Source: an uncultured Hyphomicrobiales bacterium
Lineage (GTDB): Bacteria > Pseudomonadota > Alphaproteobacteria > Rhizobiales > Beijerinckiaceae
Assembly: GCA_903902915.1 (NCBI GenBank)
Contig: CAIUWR010000069.1
Coordinates: forward strand, 1 to 51,630
DNA length: 51,630 nucleotides
Reading direction: 5' to 3'
The position numbers and the translations under genes were made by a program. Positions 1 through 8,834 of this stretch are shown here, one piece after another. Below the pieces are notes generated by a model. That model was not told where the DNA came from. It saw only the letters and a program-made list of their open reading frames with translations, and did not search any database. Position 1 is the stretch's first letter; every line of letters starts with the position of its first letter.

Positions 1-264
1 GACATGTCCACCGGCGGCCAGCCGAAGAACCACGCCTTTTGCGCATGATCGCCCGGGAGGCAGGCTCCGGTAGCCAACCCCGCAGGAACCGCTCCCCACC
101 CCCCGAAAACGACCGCTCGCGTTCAGTCCCTCATGGGGCGGGGATGAGGAATAATTGGGCGATGTTGGGGAAAATGTCAAGGATTATTTTCTTGATGGAC
201 GGTCGTATGAGAGCTTGATCTTGAGGCTAAATACATTGGCGCTAAATATCCACCGCAGATCCCC
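1..264. other. Left-edge region with no confident gene
   Basis: The first 48 bases read in frame 1 as a short open stretch ending ...GQPKNHAFCA followed by TGA. It could be the last 15 codons of a gene entering from the left, but it is too short to assign. The rest is non-coding as far as I can tell. From about 150 on it is more AT-rich than the surroundings and contains the region beyond the stop of the minus-strand nucleoside transporter. I see no clear terminator hairpin. Confidence 0.3.
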
Positions 265-1500
265 TCACATCACCCCCACCACAGCCCCACTCAAACAGGT
301 CGCAATCGTTCCCGACAGAACCGACCGCAGGCCCAGGTCCACGATGTCCTGTTTGCGGTCGGGGCACATGGCGGTGAGGCCGCCGATCATGATTCCGGCG
401 CTGCCGAAATTGGCGAAGCCGCACAGGGCGTAAGTCACGATCAGGCGCGACTTTTCGCTTAAGGCCTCGGGGGCGAGCTTGGACAGGTCCACATAGGCGA
501 TGAATTCGTTCAGCACGGTTTTGGTGGCCATCAGGCGGGCGGCGGTCTCCGCCTCTGCTGCGGGCACGCCGATCAGCCACATCACCGGGCGGAAGGCGAG
601 GGCGAAGATGGCTTGCAGGGTGATCGCCTCGCCGCCCATCTGCGGCAGCAGGCCAAGGGCCATATTCACCAGTGTGACGCAGGCGATGGCGACGATGAGG
701 GTCGCGGTGATATTGGCGAAGAAGGTGATCCCGTCCGCCGTACCCTTCGCCAGCGCGTCGATGGAGGAGAGGGCGGGGGCGCCGATCGTATAGGCCTCCT
801 TGTCGTCGCCCGCGCCGTGGAAGGGCGACATCAAGGCGGCCACCGCCAGCGCGGCGGGGGTCGAGATGATGGCGGCGGTCAGGATATGGCCTATCGCCTG
901 TGGGATCACCGGCCCCAGAATGCTCCCGTAAAGCGCCATGACCGTGCCCGCTATGCCCGCCATGCCGCAGGTCATCAGGGCGAAGAGCTCGCCCCGCTGC
1001 ATCCGCCCCAGCCACGGCCGCACCAGCAGGGGCGCCTCGATATTGCCCACAAATATATGGACCGCCGCGCCCAGCCCCAGCGCGCCGCCAACGCCCATCA
1101 CGCGCCGCAGCACGAAGGCGAAGCCGTTGACGATCCGTTGCAGCACGCCCCAATGGAACAGCAGCGTCGCCAGCGCGCTCACCACCAGGATCATGGGCAG
1201 GGCTTGAAAGGCGAAGACAAAGGAGGCGCCGGTGCTCGTCTCCGCGAAGGGCAGAGGGCCACCGCCGAGATAACCGAAAACGAAGCTCGTGCCCGCATTG
1301 GTGGCCCTTTGCAGCGCGTCTACACCATGGTTGAGCAGCAGGAAGCCCTCGGCGGCCCAGGGCAGCTTCACGAACAGCAGCGCCAGCGCCCATTGCAGAG
1401 CCAGCCCCGTGATGACCAGCCGCAGGGGAATGCGCCACCGGTTCTCGCTCAAGGCCCAGGCGAAGAGAAGAAGGGCGATATATCCGATGAGACCTTGCAC
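265..1500 (-). CDS. nupC: Concentrative nucleoside transporter, NupC/CNT family
   Basis: Predicted inner-membrane symporter that takes up nucleosides with a cation. The 411-residue product is hydrophobic along its length and has the CNT pattern: an N-terminal membrane helix (LIGYIALLLFAWALSENRW), a gate-type region with GALGLGAAVHIFVGNIEAPL (the GNIEAPLLV segment resembles the family G-QTEAPLLV signature), then ELFALMTCGMAGIAGTVMALY and a C-terminal GFANFGSAGIMIGGL block typical of NupC. The length matches bacterial CNT proteins (about 400). I start it at the GTG at 1500-1498, because AAAGGGG lies about 8 bases upstream and the protein then begins directly at the first membrane helix. Longer upstream starts add a non-conserved basic leader. 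It is divergent from argS and stands alone. The exact substrate (purine or pyrimidine) cannot be read from sequence. Confidence 0.9.
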   Translation of the reverse strand: MQGLIGYIALLLFAWALSENRWRIPLRLVITGLALQWALALLFVKLPWAAEGFLLLNHGVDALQRATNAGTSFVFGYLGGGPLPFAETSTGASFVFAFQALPMILVVSALATLLFHWGVLQRIVNGFAFVLRRVMGVGGALGLGAAVHIFVGNIEAPLLVRPWLGRMQRGELFALMTCGMAGIAGTVMALYGSILGPVIPQAIGHILTAAIISTPAALAVAALMSPFHGAGDDKEAYTIGAPALSSIDALAKGTADGITFFANITATLIVAIACVTLVNMALGLLPQMGGEAITLQAIFALAFRPVMWLIGVPAAEAETAARLMATKTVLNEFIAYVDLSKLAPEALSEKSRLIVTYALCGFANFGSAGIMIGGLTAMCPDRKQDIVDLGLRSVLSGTIATCLSGAVVGVM

Positions 1501-1674
1501 GCGCGACCCCTTTGCTGGCGGCCGCCGGTGCGGCAGGCAGAGGCTAGAGGGGTTGCGGGGGTATGACAATCGGGTTTGCGCCGTCCCTCCCTTTGACCCC
1601 GCCCCAAAAACCCGCTACCCCGCGAGCGACCCGGCGCGCCCAAGGCGCCCGCTGAAAAACCGGACTGCGCTCCC

Positions 1675-3447
1675 ATGAATCTCTTCGCTGACTTCCAGAC
1701 CCGCGTGGCCGCGATCCTGCGGAGCATCATGGCCGATGGGCGGCTGCCTGCGGATCTCGATCTGTCCCGCTTCGTGGTCGAGCCGACGCGCGATCCCGCC
1801 CATGGGGATCTCGCCACCAACGCCGCCATGGTCTACGCCCGCGAGGCCAAGGCCAGTTTCCCCAATCCGCGCCAACTCGCCACCGAGATCGCCTACGCCC
1901 TGTCGCAGGATGGCGAGGTCGAGCAGGCGGAGGTCGCGGGGCCGGGGTTCATCAACATCCGCCTCAAGCCCGCCGTCTTCGCTGGCGTGCTGCGCGCCGC
2001 GCTGACGCAGGGGGCGGCCTTTGGCCGGGGGCGGCCTGCCGCGCCGCAGAAGATCAATGTGGAATATGTCTCCGCCAATCCCACCGGCCCCATGCATGTG
2101 GGCCACGGGCGCGGGGCGGTGTTCGGCGATGCGCTCGCCAGCCTGCTCGATTTCGCCGGTTTCGACGTCACCCGCGAATATTACATCAACGACGCGGGCG
2201 CGCAGGTCGATGTTCTCGCCCGCTCCGCCTACCTGCGCTACCGCGAGGCGCTGGGGCAGGATGTGGGAGAGATTCCCGAGGGGCTCTATCCGGGCGATTA
2301 TCTGAAACCCGTGGGCGCTGCTTTGGCCGCCCGCTTCGGCGACAGCCTGCTGGGCAAGCCCGAGGCCGCGTGGCTGGAGGAGATCCGCACGGCGGCCATC
2401 GACGCCATGATGGAGATGATCCGCGAGGATCTCGCCGCCCTCAACATCCGCCACGCCGTGTTCTTCTCCGAGCGGTCGCTGACCCGGGGCGGGCAGGGGG
2501 ATCTGGTGGGCGCGGCCATTGATGATCTCACCGCGCGCGGCATCGTCTACGAGGGCCGCCTGCCGCCGCCCAAGGGCCAGCTGCCCGACGATTGGGAAGA
2601 CCGCGAGCAGACCCTGTTCCGCTCCACCGATTTTGGCGACGATGTGGATCGGCCGCTGAAGAAGTCGGACGGCTCCTACACCTATTTCGCTTCCGACATC
2701 GCCTATCACAAGTCGAAGATCGACCGGGGCTTTCTGGCGATGATCGACGTCTGGGGCGCGGATCATGGCGGCTATGTGAAGCGCATGCAGGCGGCGGTGA
2801 AGGCGCTCTCGGAGGGGCGCGCGGCGCTCGACGTGAAGCTGTGCCAGCTGGTCAAGCTCATGCGCAACGGCGAGCCGGTGAAAATGTCCAAGCGCTCGGG
2901 CGATTTCGTGACATTGCGCGAAGTGGTCGATGAAGTGGGCGTGGACGCCGTGCGCTTCATGATGATCTTCCGCAAGAACGACGCGCCGCTCGATTTCGAT
3001 CTCGCCAAGGTGATCGAACAGTCGAAAGATAACCCGGTCTTCTATGTGCAATATGCCCATGCGCGCGGAAAAAGCGTGGAGCGTCAGGCGCTTGCGGCCA
3101 TAGACGGACTCGATTTGTCAGCTGCGGCGCTGGCGGGCGCAGATCTTTCCTTGCTGGATGACGAAGGGGAGGCGTCGCTTGTGAAGCTTATCGCGCAATA
3201 TCCGCGTCAGATTGAAGCCGCGGCGCTCGCCCATGAGCCTCATCGCATCGCTTTTTACCTGCATGATCTGGCCAGCGCGTTTCATTCTCATTGGAATCGC
3301 GGGAAAGATCAGCCTCATTTGCGCTTTATTAATGAAGAAAGACGAGATTTGACAAAAGCTCGGCTGGCGTTGGTGGTTTCGTTAACCTGCGTTCTCGCCT
3401 CGGGCCTGCGTATTCTGGGCGTTAGCGCGCCTGATGAGATGCGATAA
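1675..3447 (+). CDS. argS: Arginine-tRNA ligase
   Basis: Cytoplasmic class I aminoacyl-tRNA synthetase charging tRNA-Arg. The 590-residue product has the N-terminal Add-1 domain, the HIGH-type motif HVGH at residues 141-144 after VSANPTGPM, and a KMSKR motif at about 403-407 ([13 protein letters not shown]). A DALR-type anticodon-binding domain ends the protein ([43 protein letters not shown]), which is a classic ArgRS C-terminus. Length is normal for alphaproteobacterial ArgRS. The ATG at 1675 gives the expected N-terminus ([11 protein letters not shown]). It heads the same-strand run argS-SPOR-nagZ-scpA-scpB-tatABC, an order conserved in Hyphomicrobiales. In many relatives dgt and erpA are directly upstream; here they lie about 20 kb away and nupC takes that place. 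Confidence 0.97.
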   Translation: MNLFADFQTRVAAILRSIMADGRLPADLDLSRFVVEPTRDPAHGDLATNAAMVYAREAKASFPNPRQLATEIAYALSQDGEVEQAEVAGPGFINIRLKPAVFAGVLRAALTQGAAFGRGRPAAPQKINVEYVSANPTGPMHVGHGRGAVFGDALASLLDFAGFDVTREYYINDAGAQVDVLARSAYLRYREALGQDVGEIPEGLYPGDYLKPVGAALAARFGDSLLGKPEAAWLEEIRTAAIDAMMEMIREDLAALNIRHAVFFSERSLTRGGQGDLVGAAIDDLTARGIVYEGRLPPPKGQLPDDWEDREQTLFRSTDFGDDVDRPLKKSDGSYTYFASDIAYHKSKIDRGFLAMIDVWGADHGGYVKRMQAAVKALSEGRAALDVKLCQLVKLMRNGEPVKMSKRSGDFVTLREVVDEVGVDAVRFMMIFRKNDAPLDFDLAKVIEQSKDNPVFYVQYAHARGKSVERQALAAIDGLDLSAAALAGADLSLLDDEGEASLVKLIAQYPRQIEAAALAHEPHRIAFYLHDLASAFHSHWNRGKDQPHLRFINEERRDLTKARLALVVSLTCVLASGLRILGVSAPDEMR

Positions 3448-3552
3448 GACGCATTGACCATTGTTCCTGATTCGGGAGATGGTTAGCGCGTTGAGACGCT
3501 TCCGGCATCCTCCGGGTCTCGTCGAGCGCGCAAACGCCACTCGAGGTGGATC

Positions 3553-4893
3553 ATGAGTGGACCGGCCATATCTTCGCGAACGCCAGTGGATCTTGAGGAT
3601 TTCGAGGCCCGTCTGCGGCGTGCGCAGCCCAATCCAGACCCCTATTCCGATCCGCTTGCGGAACTCGCGCGGCTCGTCGAGGGGCAGCGTCTGCCGTTCA
3701 TGAAGCCGCAGCAGGCGCCGCCTCGTCAGGAGGCCTTTGAGCCGCAGGGCGCAGCCCATGCGAGCGCGCAGGAGCAGTATTCCCATAACGCCGACGACTG
3801 GGCGCTGCGTGGCGCCGCCCACGACATCCACCCCGACGCGCGCGCGGCCTATGGCTCGCCGGACTTGAACGCGGGTCGTGAGCGTGCGCCCGAGCCCTAT
3901 GCGCAGGCGGCCTATGGACAGGATCAGTACGGGCAATCGCCCCAGGTTCCGCCCTCTCCCCCCGGCGCCTGGCGCGAGGAGGAGGCGGTCTGGGAAACCG
4001 AACCGGCGCCGCGGCGTCAGTCGCGCCTTGCGGTCTTCGCCATGAGCGGCGCTCTTTGCATTGTGCTGGCGGGCGCTGGCGGCGCTTATTTCCTGCGTAG
4101 CGGCGGGTCCGTCAGCGGCGTCGCGCCGACCATCAAGGCCATGAGCGGACCGCTCAAGGTGGCGCCAGAAGCGCCGGTTCAATCGAGCGGTCCCTCGAGC
4201 GCCGATTCCGTGCTCGACAAGACCGGCGAGAAAATCGGCGCGAGCCGGGTCGTCACCAGCGAGGAACAGCCGGTCGATCTGACCCAGATGCGTGCGGGGG
4301 CGCCTGCGCGCCCCGCCGGGGCCTTCCCCGAGCCGATCAAGGTCAAGACGGTCTCCGTTCGGCCCGATGGCACCATCATTTCGGCGAATGATGCGCCCGC
4401 CAGGCCCGCTGCGGCCTTGCCCGTCATGCTTCAGCGCACCGCCTCCAATGTCACAGGCTCGACGCCGCCCGCCGCCACTCCGGCCTCGCCGCCCGCCGCC
4501 AAGCCTGCTCCGGCTGCGCCTCCCGCGCCCGCTGCGGCCTCCGTCAAGACGACCGCGCGCGTCTCGCCGCCGTCTGAAACGCCAGCCCCCCGGCCCGCGC
4601 AAGTCGCCGCCGCCGCGCCAGCGCAAGCAGCCGCGCCTTCGCTCGCTCAGGGCGGTTTCGCCGTCCAGCTCGCCGCCGCAGGCAGCGACGCCGAGGCCCG
4701 CGACAGGATCGGCAAATATCAGCGCCAATTCGCCGCCGCGCTGGATGGCCACGCCCCCGGCGTCGTCAAGGGCGAGGCCAATGGCAAGTCGGTCTGGCGC
4801 ATTCGCGTCGGCGGCCTGACCCGCGAAGGCGCCGTCTCCATGTGCAGCAGCATCAAGGACGCTGGCGGCGCCTGTTTCGTGGCGTCGAACTAG
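3553..4893 (+). CDS. SPOR-domain membrane protein (cell-envelope/division associated)
   Basis: 446 residues. A cytoplasmic Pro/Gln/Ala-rich N-terminal half (about 1-155) precedes one membrane helix at about 158-181 (LAVFAMSGALCIVLAGAGGAYF). A long Ala/Pro-rich periplasmic linker (about 190-360) leads to a C-terminal SPOR domain (about 362-446, starting GGFAVQLAAAGSDAEAR and containing VWRIRVGGLTREGA). SPOR domains bind denuded peptidoglycan at division sites. The next gene, nagZ, acts in peptidoglycan recycling, and this pair is conserved between argS and scpA in Hyphomicrobiales. The linker is low-complexity, so its sequence carries little family signal. A 14-bp perfect inverted repeat starts 10 bases after the stop and separates it from nagZ. 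The start ATG at 3553 follows GAGGTGGATC. Confidence 0.9.
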   Translation: MSGPAISSRTPVDLEDFEARLRRAQPNPDPYSDPLAELARLVEGQRLPFMKPQQAPPRQEAFEPQGAAHASAQEQYSHNADDWALRGAAHDIHPDARAAYGSPDLNAGRERAPEPYAQAAYGQDQYGQSPQVPPSPPGAWREEEAVWETEPAPRRQSRLAVFAMSGALCIVLAGAGGAYFLRSGGSVSGVAPTIKAMSGPLKVAPEAPVQSSGPSSADSVLDKTGEKIGASRVVTSEEQPVDLTQMRAGAPARPAGAFPEPIKVKTVSVRPDGTIISANDAPARPAAALPVMLQRTASNVTGSTPPAATPASPPAAKPAPAAPPAPAAASVKTTARVSPPSETPAPRPAQVAAAAPAQAAAPSLAQGGFAVQLAAAGSDAEARDRIGKYQRQFAAALDGHAPGVVKGEANGKSVWRIRVGGLTREGAVSMCSSIKDAGGACFVASN

Positions 4894-4902
4894 GAACAGG
4901 GC

Positions 4903-4941
4903 GCAGTCGGCAGTCGGAAAATCTAAACGACTGCCGACTGC
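4903..4941. repeat. Inverted heptamer repeat between the SPOR gene and nagZ
   Basis: A perfect 14-bp stem, GCAGTCGGCAGTCG at 4903-4916 and its complement CGACTGCCGACTGC at 4928-4941, encloses an 11-base AT-rich loop. Each arm is two units of the heptamer GGCAGTC. The same heptamer builds the larger hairpin upstream of gyrA near 46.54-46.64 kb, so this is a dispersed repeat and not a gene-specific site. It is followed by only a weak T-run (ATTTTC), so terminator function is possible but unproven. Confidence 0.85.
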
Positions 4942-4958
4942 CCATTTTCGGATCCCCC

Positions 4959-5981
4959 ATGACCCCCCATCCCAAGGCCTTCATCTGCGGCTGCAAGGGC
5001 TTGAGCCTTGACGCGCAGGAGCGCGCGCTGATCGCCCTGCATCAGCCGTGGGGGTTGATCCTCTTCAAGCGCAATGTCGATGCGCCGGAGCAGGTTGCGG
5101 CGCTTGTCGCAAGCTTTCGCGAGATCGTGGGCCGGGACGACGCCCCCGTGCTGATTGATCAGGAGGGGGGCAGGGTGCAGCGCATGGGCCCGCCCCACTG
5201 GCCCGCTTATCCCGCCGCCGCGCGGTTCCACCAACTGCCGGGCGGCTATGAAGCGCAGAGCGAGGCCGCGCTGTTGAACGCGCGCATCATGGCGGCGGAT
5301 CTGGCTGCGGTCGGGATCAATGTGAATTGCACGCCGGTGCTCGACGTGCCCGCGCCCGGCTCCCACAATATCGTCGGCGACCGCGCTTATGGGACTGATC
5401 CGCAGGCGATCGCCGGCCTCGGCCTCGCCGTCTGCCAAGGCATGCTCGCTCAGGGCGTGCTGCCGGTGATCAAGCATATTCCCGGCCATGGGCGGGCGAA
5501 GGCGGACAGCCATCTGGAGCTGCCGCGCGTCAACGCCTCCCGCAAGGAGCTGGAGACGACCGATTTCGCCCCCTTCCAGATGCTGAACCACATGCCGCTC
5601 GGCATGACCGCCCATGTGGTCTATGAGGCGATTGACCCTGATCGGCCAGCCACGACCTCGCCTCTGGTGGTCGAAAAGATCATCCGTGGGCACATCGGCT
5701 TCAGGGGTCTGCTGATGAGCGACGACCTGTCGATGAAGGCCCTGAGCGGGGATTTCGCCGACCGCGCCCGCGCGGTTTTCGCCGCCGGGGTGGACATCGC
5801 GCTCCATTGCAACGGCGACTGGGCCGAAACGGAGCCTGTCGCCATGGCCGCGCCGGTGCTGGCGGGCAAGAGCCTCAAACGGGCGCAGCGGGCGCTGAAG
5901 TTCCTGAAAATGCCGCTTGAACCACTAGATCTTGTGGATGCGCGCGCCAGAATCCACTTGATGCTTGCGGGAAGCGCCTAG
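4959..5981 (+). CDS. nagZ: Beta-N-acetylhexosaminidase (GH3)
   Basis: Cytoplasmic glycosidase that removes N-acetylglucosamine from anhydro-muropeptides during peptidoglycan recycling. The 340-residue length fits single-domain NagZ. It carries the GH3 hallmark KHIPGHG at residues 172-178, which supplies the His of the catalytic loop, and SDDLSMKAL with the expected nucleophile Asp at residue 255. The substrate-loop DQEGGRVQRM occurs near residue 70. I start it at the ATG at 4959 (MTPHPKAFICGCKGL). An upstream in-frame extension would run through the preceding gene end and the inverted repeat, and encodes nothing family-like. It lies between the SPOR-domain gene and scpA, the usual place in Hyphomicrobiales. 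No signal peptide is present, consistent with a cytosolic role. Confidence 0.95.
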   Translation: MTPHPKAFICGCKGLSLDAQERALIALHQPWGLILFKRNVDAPEQVAALVASFREIVGRDDAPVLIDQEGGRVQRMGPPHWPAYPAAARFHQLPGGYEAQSEAALLNARIMAADLAAVGINVNCTPVLDVPAPGSHNIVGDRAYGTDPQAIAGLGLAVCQGMLAQGVLPVIKHIPGHGRAKADSHLELPRVNASRKELETTDFAPFQMLNHMPLGMTAHVVYEAIDPDRPATTSPLVVEKIIRGHIGFRGLLMSDDLSMKALSGDFADRARAVFAAGVDIALHCNGDWAETEPVAMAAPVLAGKSLKRAQRALKFLKMPLEPLDLVDARARIHLMLAGSA

Positions 5982-6038
5982 AGCCGCCAGACTTCGGCGC
6001 GGTGGGACTTGGTCCCGCGCGTTGCCGGAGAGCGTATC

Positions 6039-6863
6039 GTGGCTGTGGAACTGCCTTTCGAGGCGGAGATCGACAAGTCGGAGTCGGAGCCGTCCTTCCT
6101 CGTGGATGTGGACGGGTTCGAGGGACCGCTTGACCTTCTGCTGGAGCTGGCGCGCCGCCAGAAGGTGGATCTTCAGAAGATCTCGATTCTGGCGCTGGTC
6201 GATCAATATCTGGAGTTCATCGACGCGGCTCGCCGGGTGCGGCTGGAGCTGGCCGCCGATTATCTCGTCATGGCCGCCTGGCTCGCCTATCTGAAATCCC
6301 GCCTGTTGCTGCCCGAGCCTCCCAAGGGGCCGGAGCCCGCCGCCGCCGACCTCGCCGCAGCGCTGGCCGCGCGCCTGCGCCGTCTGGAGGCCATCCGCGC
6401 CGCCGCCGAGAAGCTGATCAACCGGCCGCGTCTGGGCCGGGACGTCCATCTCAATGGTTCCCCCGCCGGGATCGAGGTCTTGCGCCATCCCCAATGGAAG
6501 GCCTCGATCTACGATCTGCTGTCAGCCTATGCGCGCCAGCGACAGATGCACGCCCTGTCGAAGGTCACCCTTCACAAGCGGCTTGTCTGGTCCATCCACG
6601 ACGCCCGCGAGGCGCTGGAGCGGCTGGCCGGGATGGCGATGGAATGGACGATCATGGACCATTACCTGATCGAATATTGCGTCGCTCCGGAAATGCGCAA
6701 AAGCATCCGGGCCTCGGCCTTTTCCGCCTCTCTGGAAATGGTGCGGGAGGGGGTCATCGACCTGCGGCAGGATTGCGCCTTCGCCCCCCTGTGGGTGCGC
6801 CGCCATGCGGAGCCCGCAGCGCCCTCGCCATCGGGGGAACCCTCCGATGAGCAAGCGGCTTGA
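6039..6863 (+). CDS. scpA: Segregation and condensation protein A (kleisin)
   Basis: Kleisin subunit of the SMC-ScpA-ScpB condensin, which bridges SMC heads and compacts and segregates the chromosome. The N-terminal region contains the typical ScpA block FEGPLDLLLELARRQKVDL followed by ISILALVDQYLEFID and AADYLVMAAWLAYLKSRLLL, which bind SMC. The C-terminal winged-helix region (about 215-260) follows a linker. I prefer the GTG at 6039 (274 residues), which has GGAG 8 bases upstream. A TTG at 6009 would add 10 residues and falls in the loop of a small GC hairpin. The stop overlaps the region upstream of scpB by design: scpB starts 20 bases after the scpA stop or, from an upstream TTG, overlaps it. 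Translational coupling with scpB is therefore likely. Confidence 0.94.
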   Translation: MAVELPFEAEIDKSESEPSFLVDVDGFEGPLDLLLELARRQKVDLQKISILALVDQYLEFIDAARRVRLELAADYLVMAAWLAYLKSRLLLPEPPKGPEPAAADLAAALAARLRRLEAIRAAAEKLINRPRLGRDVHLNGSPAGIEVLRHPQWKASIYDLLSAYARQRQMHALSKVTLHKRLVWSIHDAREALERLAGMAMEWTIMDHYLIEYCVAPEMRKSIRASAFSASLEMVREGVIDLRQDCAFAPLWVRRHAEPAAPSPSGEPSDEQAA

Positions 6864-6883
6864 GCCAACATACAGGAGTTGAA

Positions 6884-7705
6884 GTGGCTGAGATCGCCAG
6901 GTTGTTTCCGCAGGACGAGCCAGATGACGCAAGGGCGGAGGCCATCCTTCAGGCCAGCCGCATCGCCGAGGCGCTGATTTTCGTCTCCTCCGATCCGGTC
7001 GAGGAGAAGGACATCGCCAAACGCATGCCCGAGGGCGTCAGCGCCCGCGAAGCGCTGGAGGCCTTGCGCGCCCATTACGCGGGGCGCGGGATCAATGTCA
7101 TCCGCGTCAACACCCGCTGGACCTTCCGCACCGCGACGGATCTGAGCTGGCTGTTGTCTCGCGAGGTTTCCGAACCCAGAAAGCTGTCGCGCGCCGCCAT
7201 CGAGACGCTGGCGATCATCGCCTATCATCAGCCCGTCACACGGGCGGAGATCGAGGACATTCGCGGCGTCGCCATCTCCAAGGGCACGCTCGACGTGCTG
7301 ATGGAGACGGGCTGGGTGCGCCTGCGCGGCCGCCGCCGGGCGCCGGGCCGTCCCATCACCTATGGCACCACGGACACGTTCCTGCTGCATTTCAGCCTGG
7401 AGACCATCGGCGACCTGCCGGGCCTCGACGAGCTGAAGGCGGCAGGCATGTTCGACGGGCGCTTGCCGGAGGGCTTCGGCGTACCCCAACCGCGCGATGG
7501 GGACGAGCTGACCGAGGACGAGGATCCGCTGGAAGACGGTGCGATCGACCTCTTTGACGAACAGCCGCTCACCGCTGGCGATGGGGACGAGGCGGACGAG
7601 GGGGCGGCTGAGGCCGAGGCTGCGTCTTTGGCTGAGGCCGAGTTTGTTGCTGAAGCTGAAGCGGACGCCGCTTCAACTGAGCCGGAAAAGCCCGAAGATG
7701 CGTGA
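6884..7705 (+). CDS. scpB: Segregation and condensation protein B
   Basis: Winged-helix partner of ScpA in the SMC condensin complex. The recognizable core spans about residues 20-185: ASRIAEALIFVSSDPVEEKDIAKRMP, then a second winged helix with LSRAAIETLAIIAYHQPVTRAEIEDIRGV, a strongly conserved ScpB signature, and FLLHFSLETIGDLPGLDEL. The C-terminal about 80 residues are acidic and Ala/Glu-rich, a tail common in alphaproteobacterial ScpB. I chose GTG at 6884 because AGGAG lies 5 bases upstream. A TTG at 6860 overlapping the scpA stop would add 8 residues. It is the last gene before a 318-base gap that precedes tatA. Confidence 0.94.
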   Translation: MAEIARLFPQDEPDDARAEAILQASRIAEALIFVSSDPVEEKDIAKRMPEGVSAREALEALRAHYAGRGINVIRVNTRWTFRTATDLSWLLSREVSEPRKLSRAAIETLAIIAYHQPVTRAEIEDIRGVAISKGTLDVLMETGWVRLRGRRRAPGRPITYGTTDTFLLHFSLETIGDLPGLDELKAAGMFDGRLPEGFGVPQPRDGDELTEDEDPLEDGAIDLFDEQPLTAGDGDEADEGAAEAEAASLAEAEFVAEAEADAASTEPEKPEDA

Positions 7706-8023
7706 AGCGATTCGGGCGGGCGCCTCCCCGGCGCTGGCGCGGTTGGTCGTATGCGCGCGTGATTTCAATTGTTTACGCGACGCTTCAGGCGCCCTCCGCC
7801 CGCGTGTGGGGAGCGCCTTTGCGAAGGCGCCGACGAGCGGCGCGCGCAGTCCCCGCGCCACAGGGGGAGGGTGCATAAGCGCCTGATTTCAGATGGTTAG
7901 GCGAAAGGCTCGCAGCTTCTCCCGTTCTTCTGCGTCCTGCGTTCTTGTTTTTGCCGCCTTGGACGCATAGGTTTGTCATTGAATTTGCGCCGCGCGGTCA
8001 GCTGCGGCGCTCTGGAGGTCATT
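7706..8023. other. scpB-tatA intergenic region with a palindromic repeat element
   Basis: No gene is recognized in these 318 bases. The middle holds an imperfect inverted repeat (about 7789-7812 against 7849-7874; right arm CCACAGGGGGAGGGTGC). It resembles the CCCTCCCC/TGTGGGGAG palindromes at the right end of the window. Inside it is a smaller hairpin, GCGCCTT-TGCG-AAGGCGC at 7813-7830. The element is flanked by imperfect 21-base direct repeats beginning TGATTTCA at 7760-7780 and 7884-7904 (17 of 21 identical by my count). The remainder up to tatA should contain the tat promoter, but I cannot assign -35/-10 boxes with confidence. Confidence 0.6.
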
Positions 8024-8278
8024 ATGGGCAGCTTCTCACTTGTGCACTGGATCATCCTTGGCGCGGTCGTGCTGTTGCTGTTCGGCGGCAAGGGCAAGAT
8101 CTCCGATCTGATGGGCGACTTCGCGAAGGGCATCAAGTCCTTCAAGAAGGGTCTGGCGGAGGATGAGGACAAGCCGGCCGAAAAGCCCGCCGATCCTGCC
8201 GTCGCCCGCACCCTCGACCATGCGCCGGCGCCGACCGCCGACGCGGCCCATACGACTGAGCCCCGCAAGGCCAGCTGA
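8024..8278 (+). CDS. tatA: Sec-independent protein translocase subunit TatA
   Basis: Small pore-forming subunit of the twin-arginine translocase, which exports folded proteins across the inner membrane. The 84-residue product has the TatA plan: a short N-terminus, one membrane helix ([17 protein letters not shown]), the FGGKGKI hinge, an amphipathic helix ([19 protein letters not shown]) and a charged, Pro/Ala-rich tail. The ATG at 8024 has GGAGG 5-9 bases upstream (GGAGGTCATTATG). Longer in-frame starts only add leader-like residues. It is followed by tatB after 67 bases, and tatB overlaps tatC, so the three probably form one transcript. Confidence 0.95.
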   Translation: MGSFSLVHWIILGAVVLLLFGGKGKISDLMGDFAKGIKSFKKGLAEDEDKPAEKPADPAVARTLDHAPAPTADAAHTTEPRKAS

Positions 8279-8345
8279 ACCCTTCATCGGAAGCGCGTCG
8301 GGGCCTGCAAGGGCGGCTGGCGCATGAATGTGTGCACCCAATCCG

Positions 8346-8834
8346 ATGTTCGACATCGACAGCGGCAAACTTCTGATCATCGGCATCATCGCGCTTGTGG
8401 TGATCGGGCCGAAAGAACTGCCCGGCGTCATGCGTCAGGTGGGGCTTGCGCTTGGGAAGGTGCGCCGGATGGCCGCCGAGTTCCAGGGCCAGTTCATGGA
8501 GGCCATGCGTGAGTCCGAGCTGCAAGAGTTGAAAAAGGACGTCGAGAAGATGTCCGAGGCCGCCAATTTCCCCCATTTCGACCCGCTCGCCGACGTCAAA
8601 AGCCAGCTTCAGGATGTGAGCGCCCAAGTCCATACCTCGCTTTCGGCGCCCGTGACGCCCGTGGAGGCCGCCGAGCTGCCAGCGCCCGAGACGACGGGGG
8701 CCGATGCGCCGCTTGCAGAGGTCGCCGGGCCGGACGCGCCGCCCGCGCCATCATCGCCCGCGCCATCATCGCCTGCGCCCGCGCCGGAGGCCCATCCGGC
8801 GCCGGACGCCGTCAAGACCAGCGGGGCGGCATGA
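8346..8834 (+). CDS. tatB: Sec-independent protein translocase subunit TatB
   Basis: TatB forms the receptor complex with TatC that binds twin-arginine signal peptides. The 162-residue product starts MFDIDSGKLLIIGIIALVVIG, the TatB signature helix, then the PKELPGVMRQVG segment and an amphipathic helix (ALGKVRRMAAEFQGQFMEAM). The tail from about residue 95 is Ala/Pro-rich and variable. It includes a near-tandem PAPSSPAPSSPAPAP stretch. I start at the ATG at 8346. A GTG at 8328 would prepend six residues not seen in TatB. The last four bases (ATGA) overlap the tatC start, implying translational coupling. Confidence 0.94.
   Translation: MFDIDSGKLLIIGIIALVVIGPKELPGVMRQVGLALGKVRRMAAEFQGQFMEAMRESELQELKKDVEKMSEAANFPHFDPLADVKSQLQDVSAQVHTSLSAPVTPVEAAELPAPETTGADAPLAEVAGPDAPPAPSSPAPSSPAPAPEAHPAPDAVKTSGAA

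Noticed and set aside
155-433. Short plus-strand open frame at the left edge
   Set aside because: Starts with TTG lacking a ribosome-binding site and runs antisense into the nucleoside transporter; no recognizable product.
3448-3552. tRNA-like sequence between argS and the SPOR gene
   Set aside because: No cloverleaf arms, T-loop GTTCGA motif or CCA end could be laid out.
5997-6020. Hairpin between nagZ and scpA as a terminator
   Set aside because: GGGAC-TTG-GTCCC with GCGC extensions has an asymmetric 3-base bulge and no T-run, and the genes form one conserved co-directional run.
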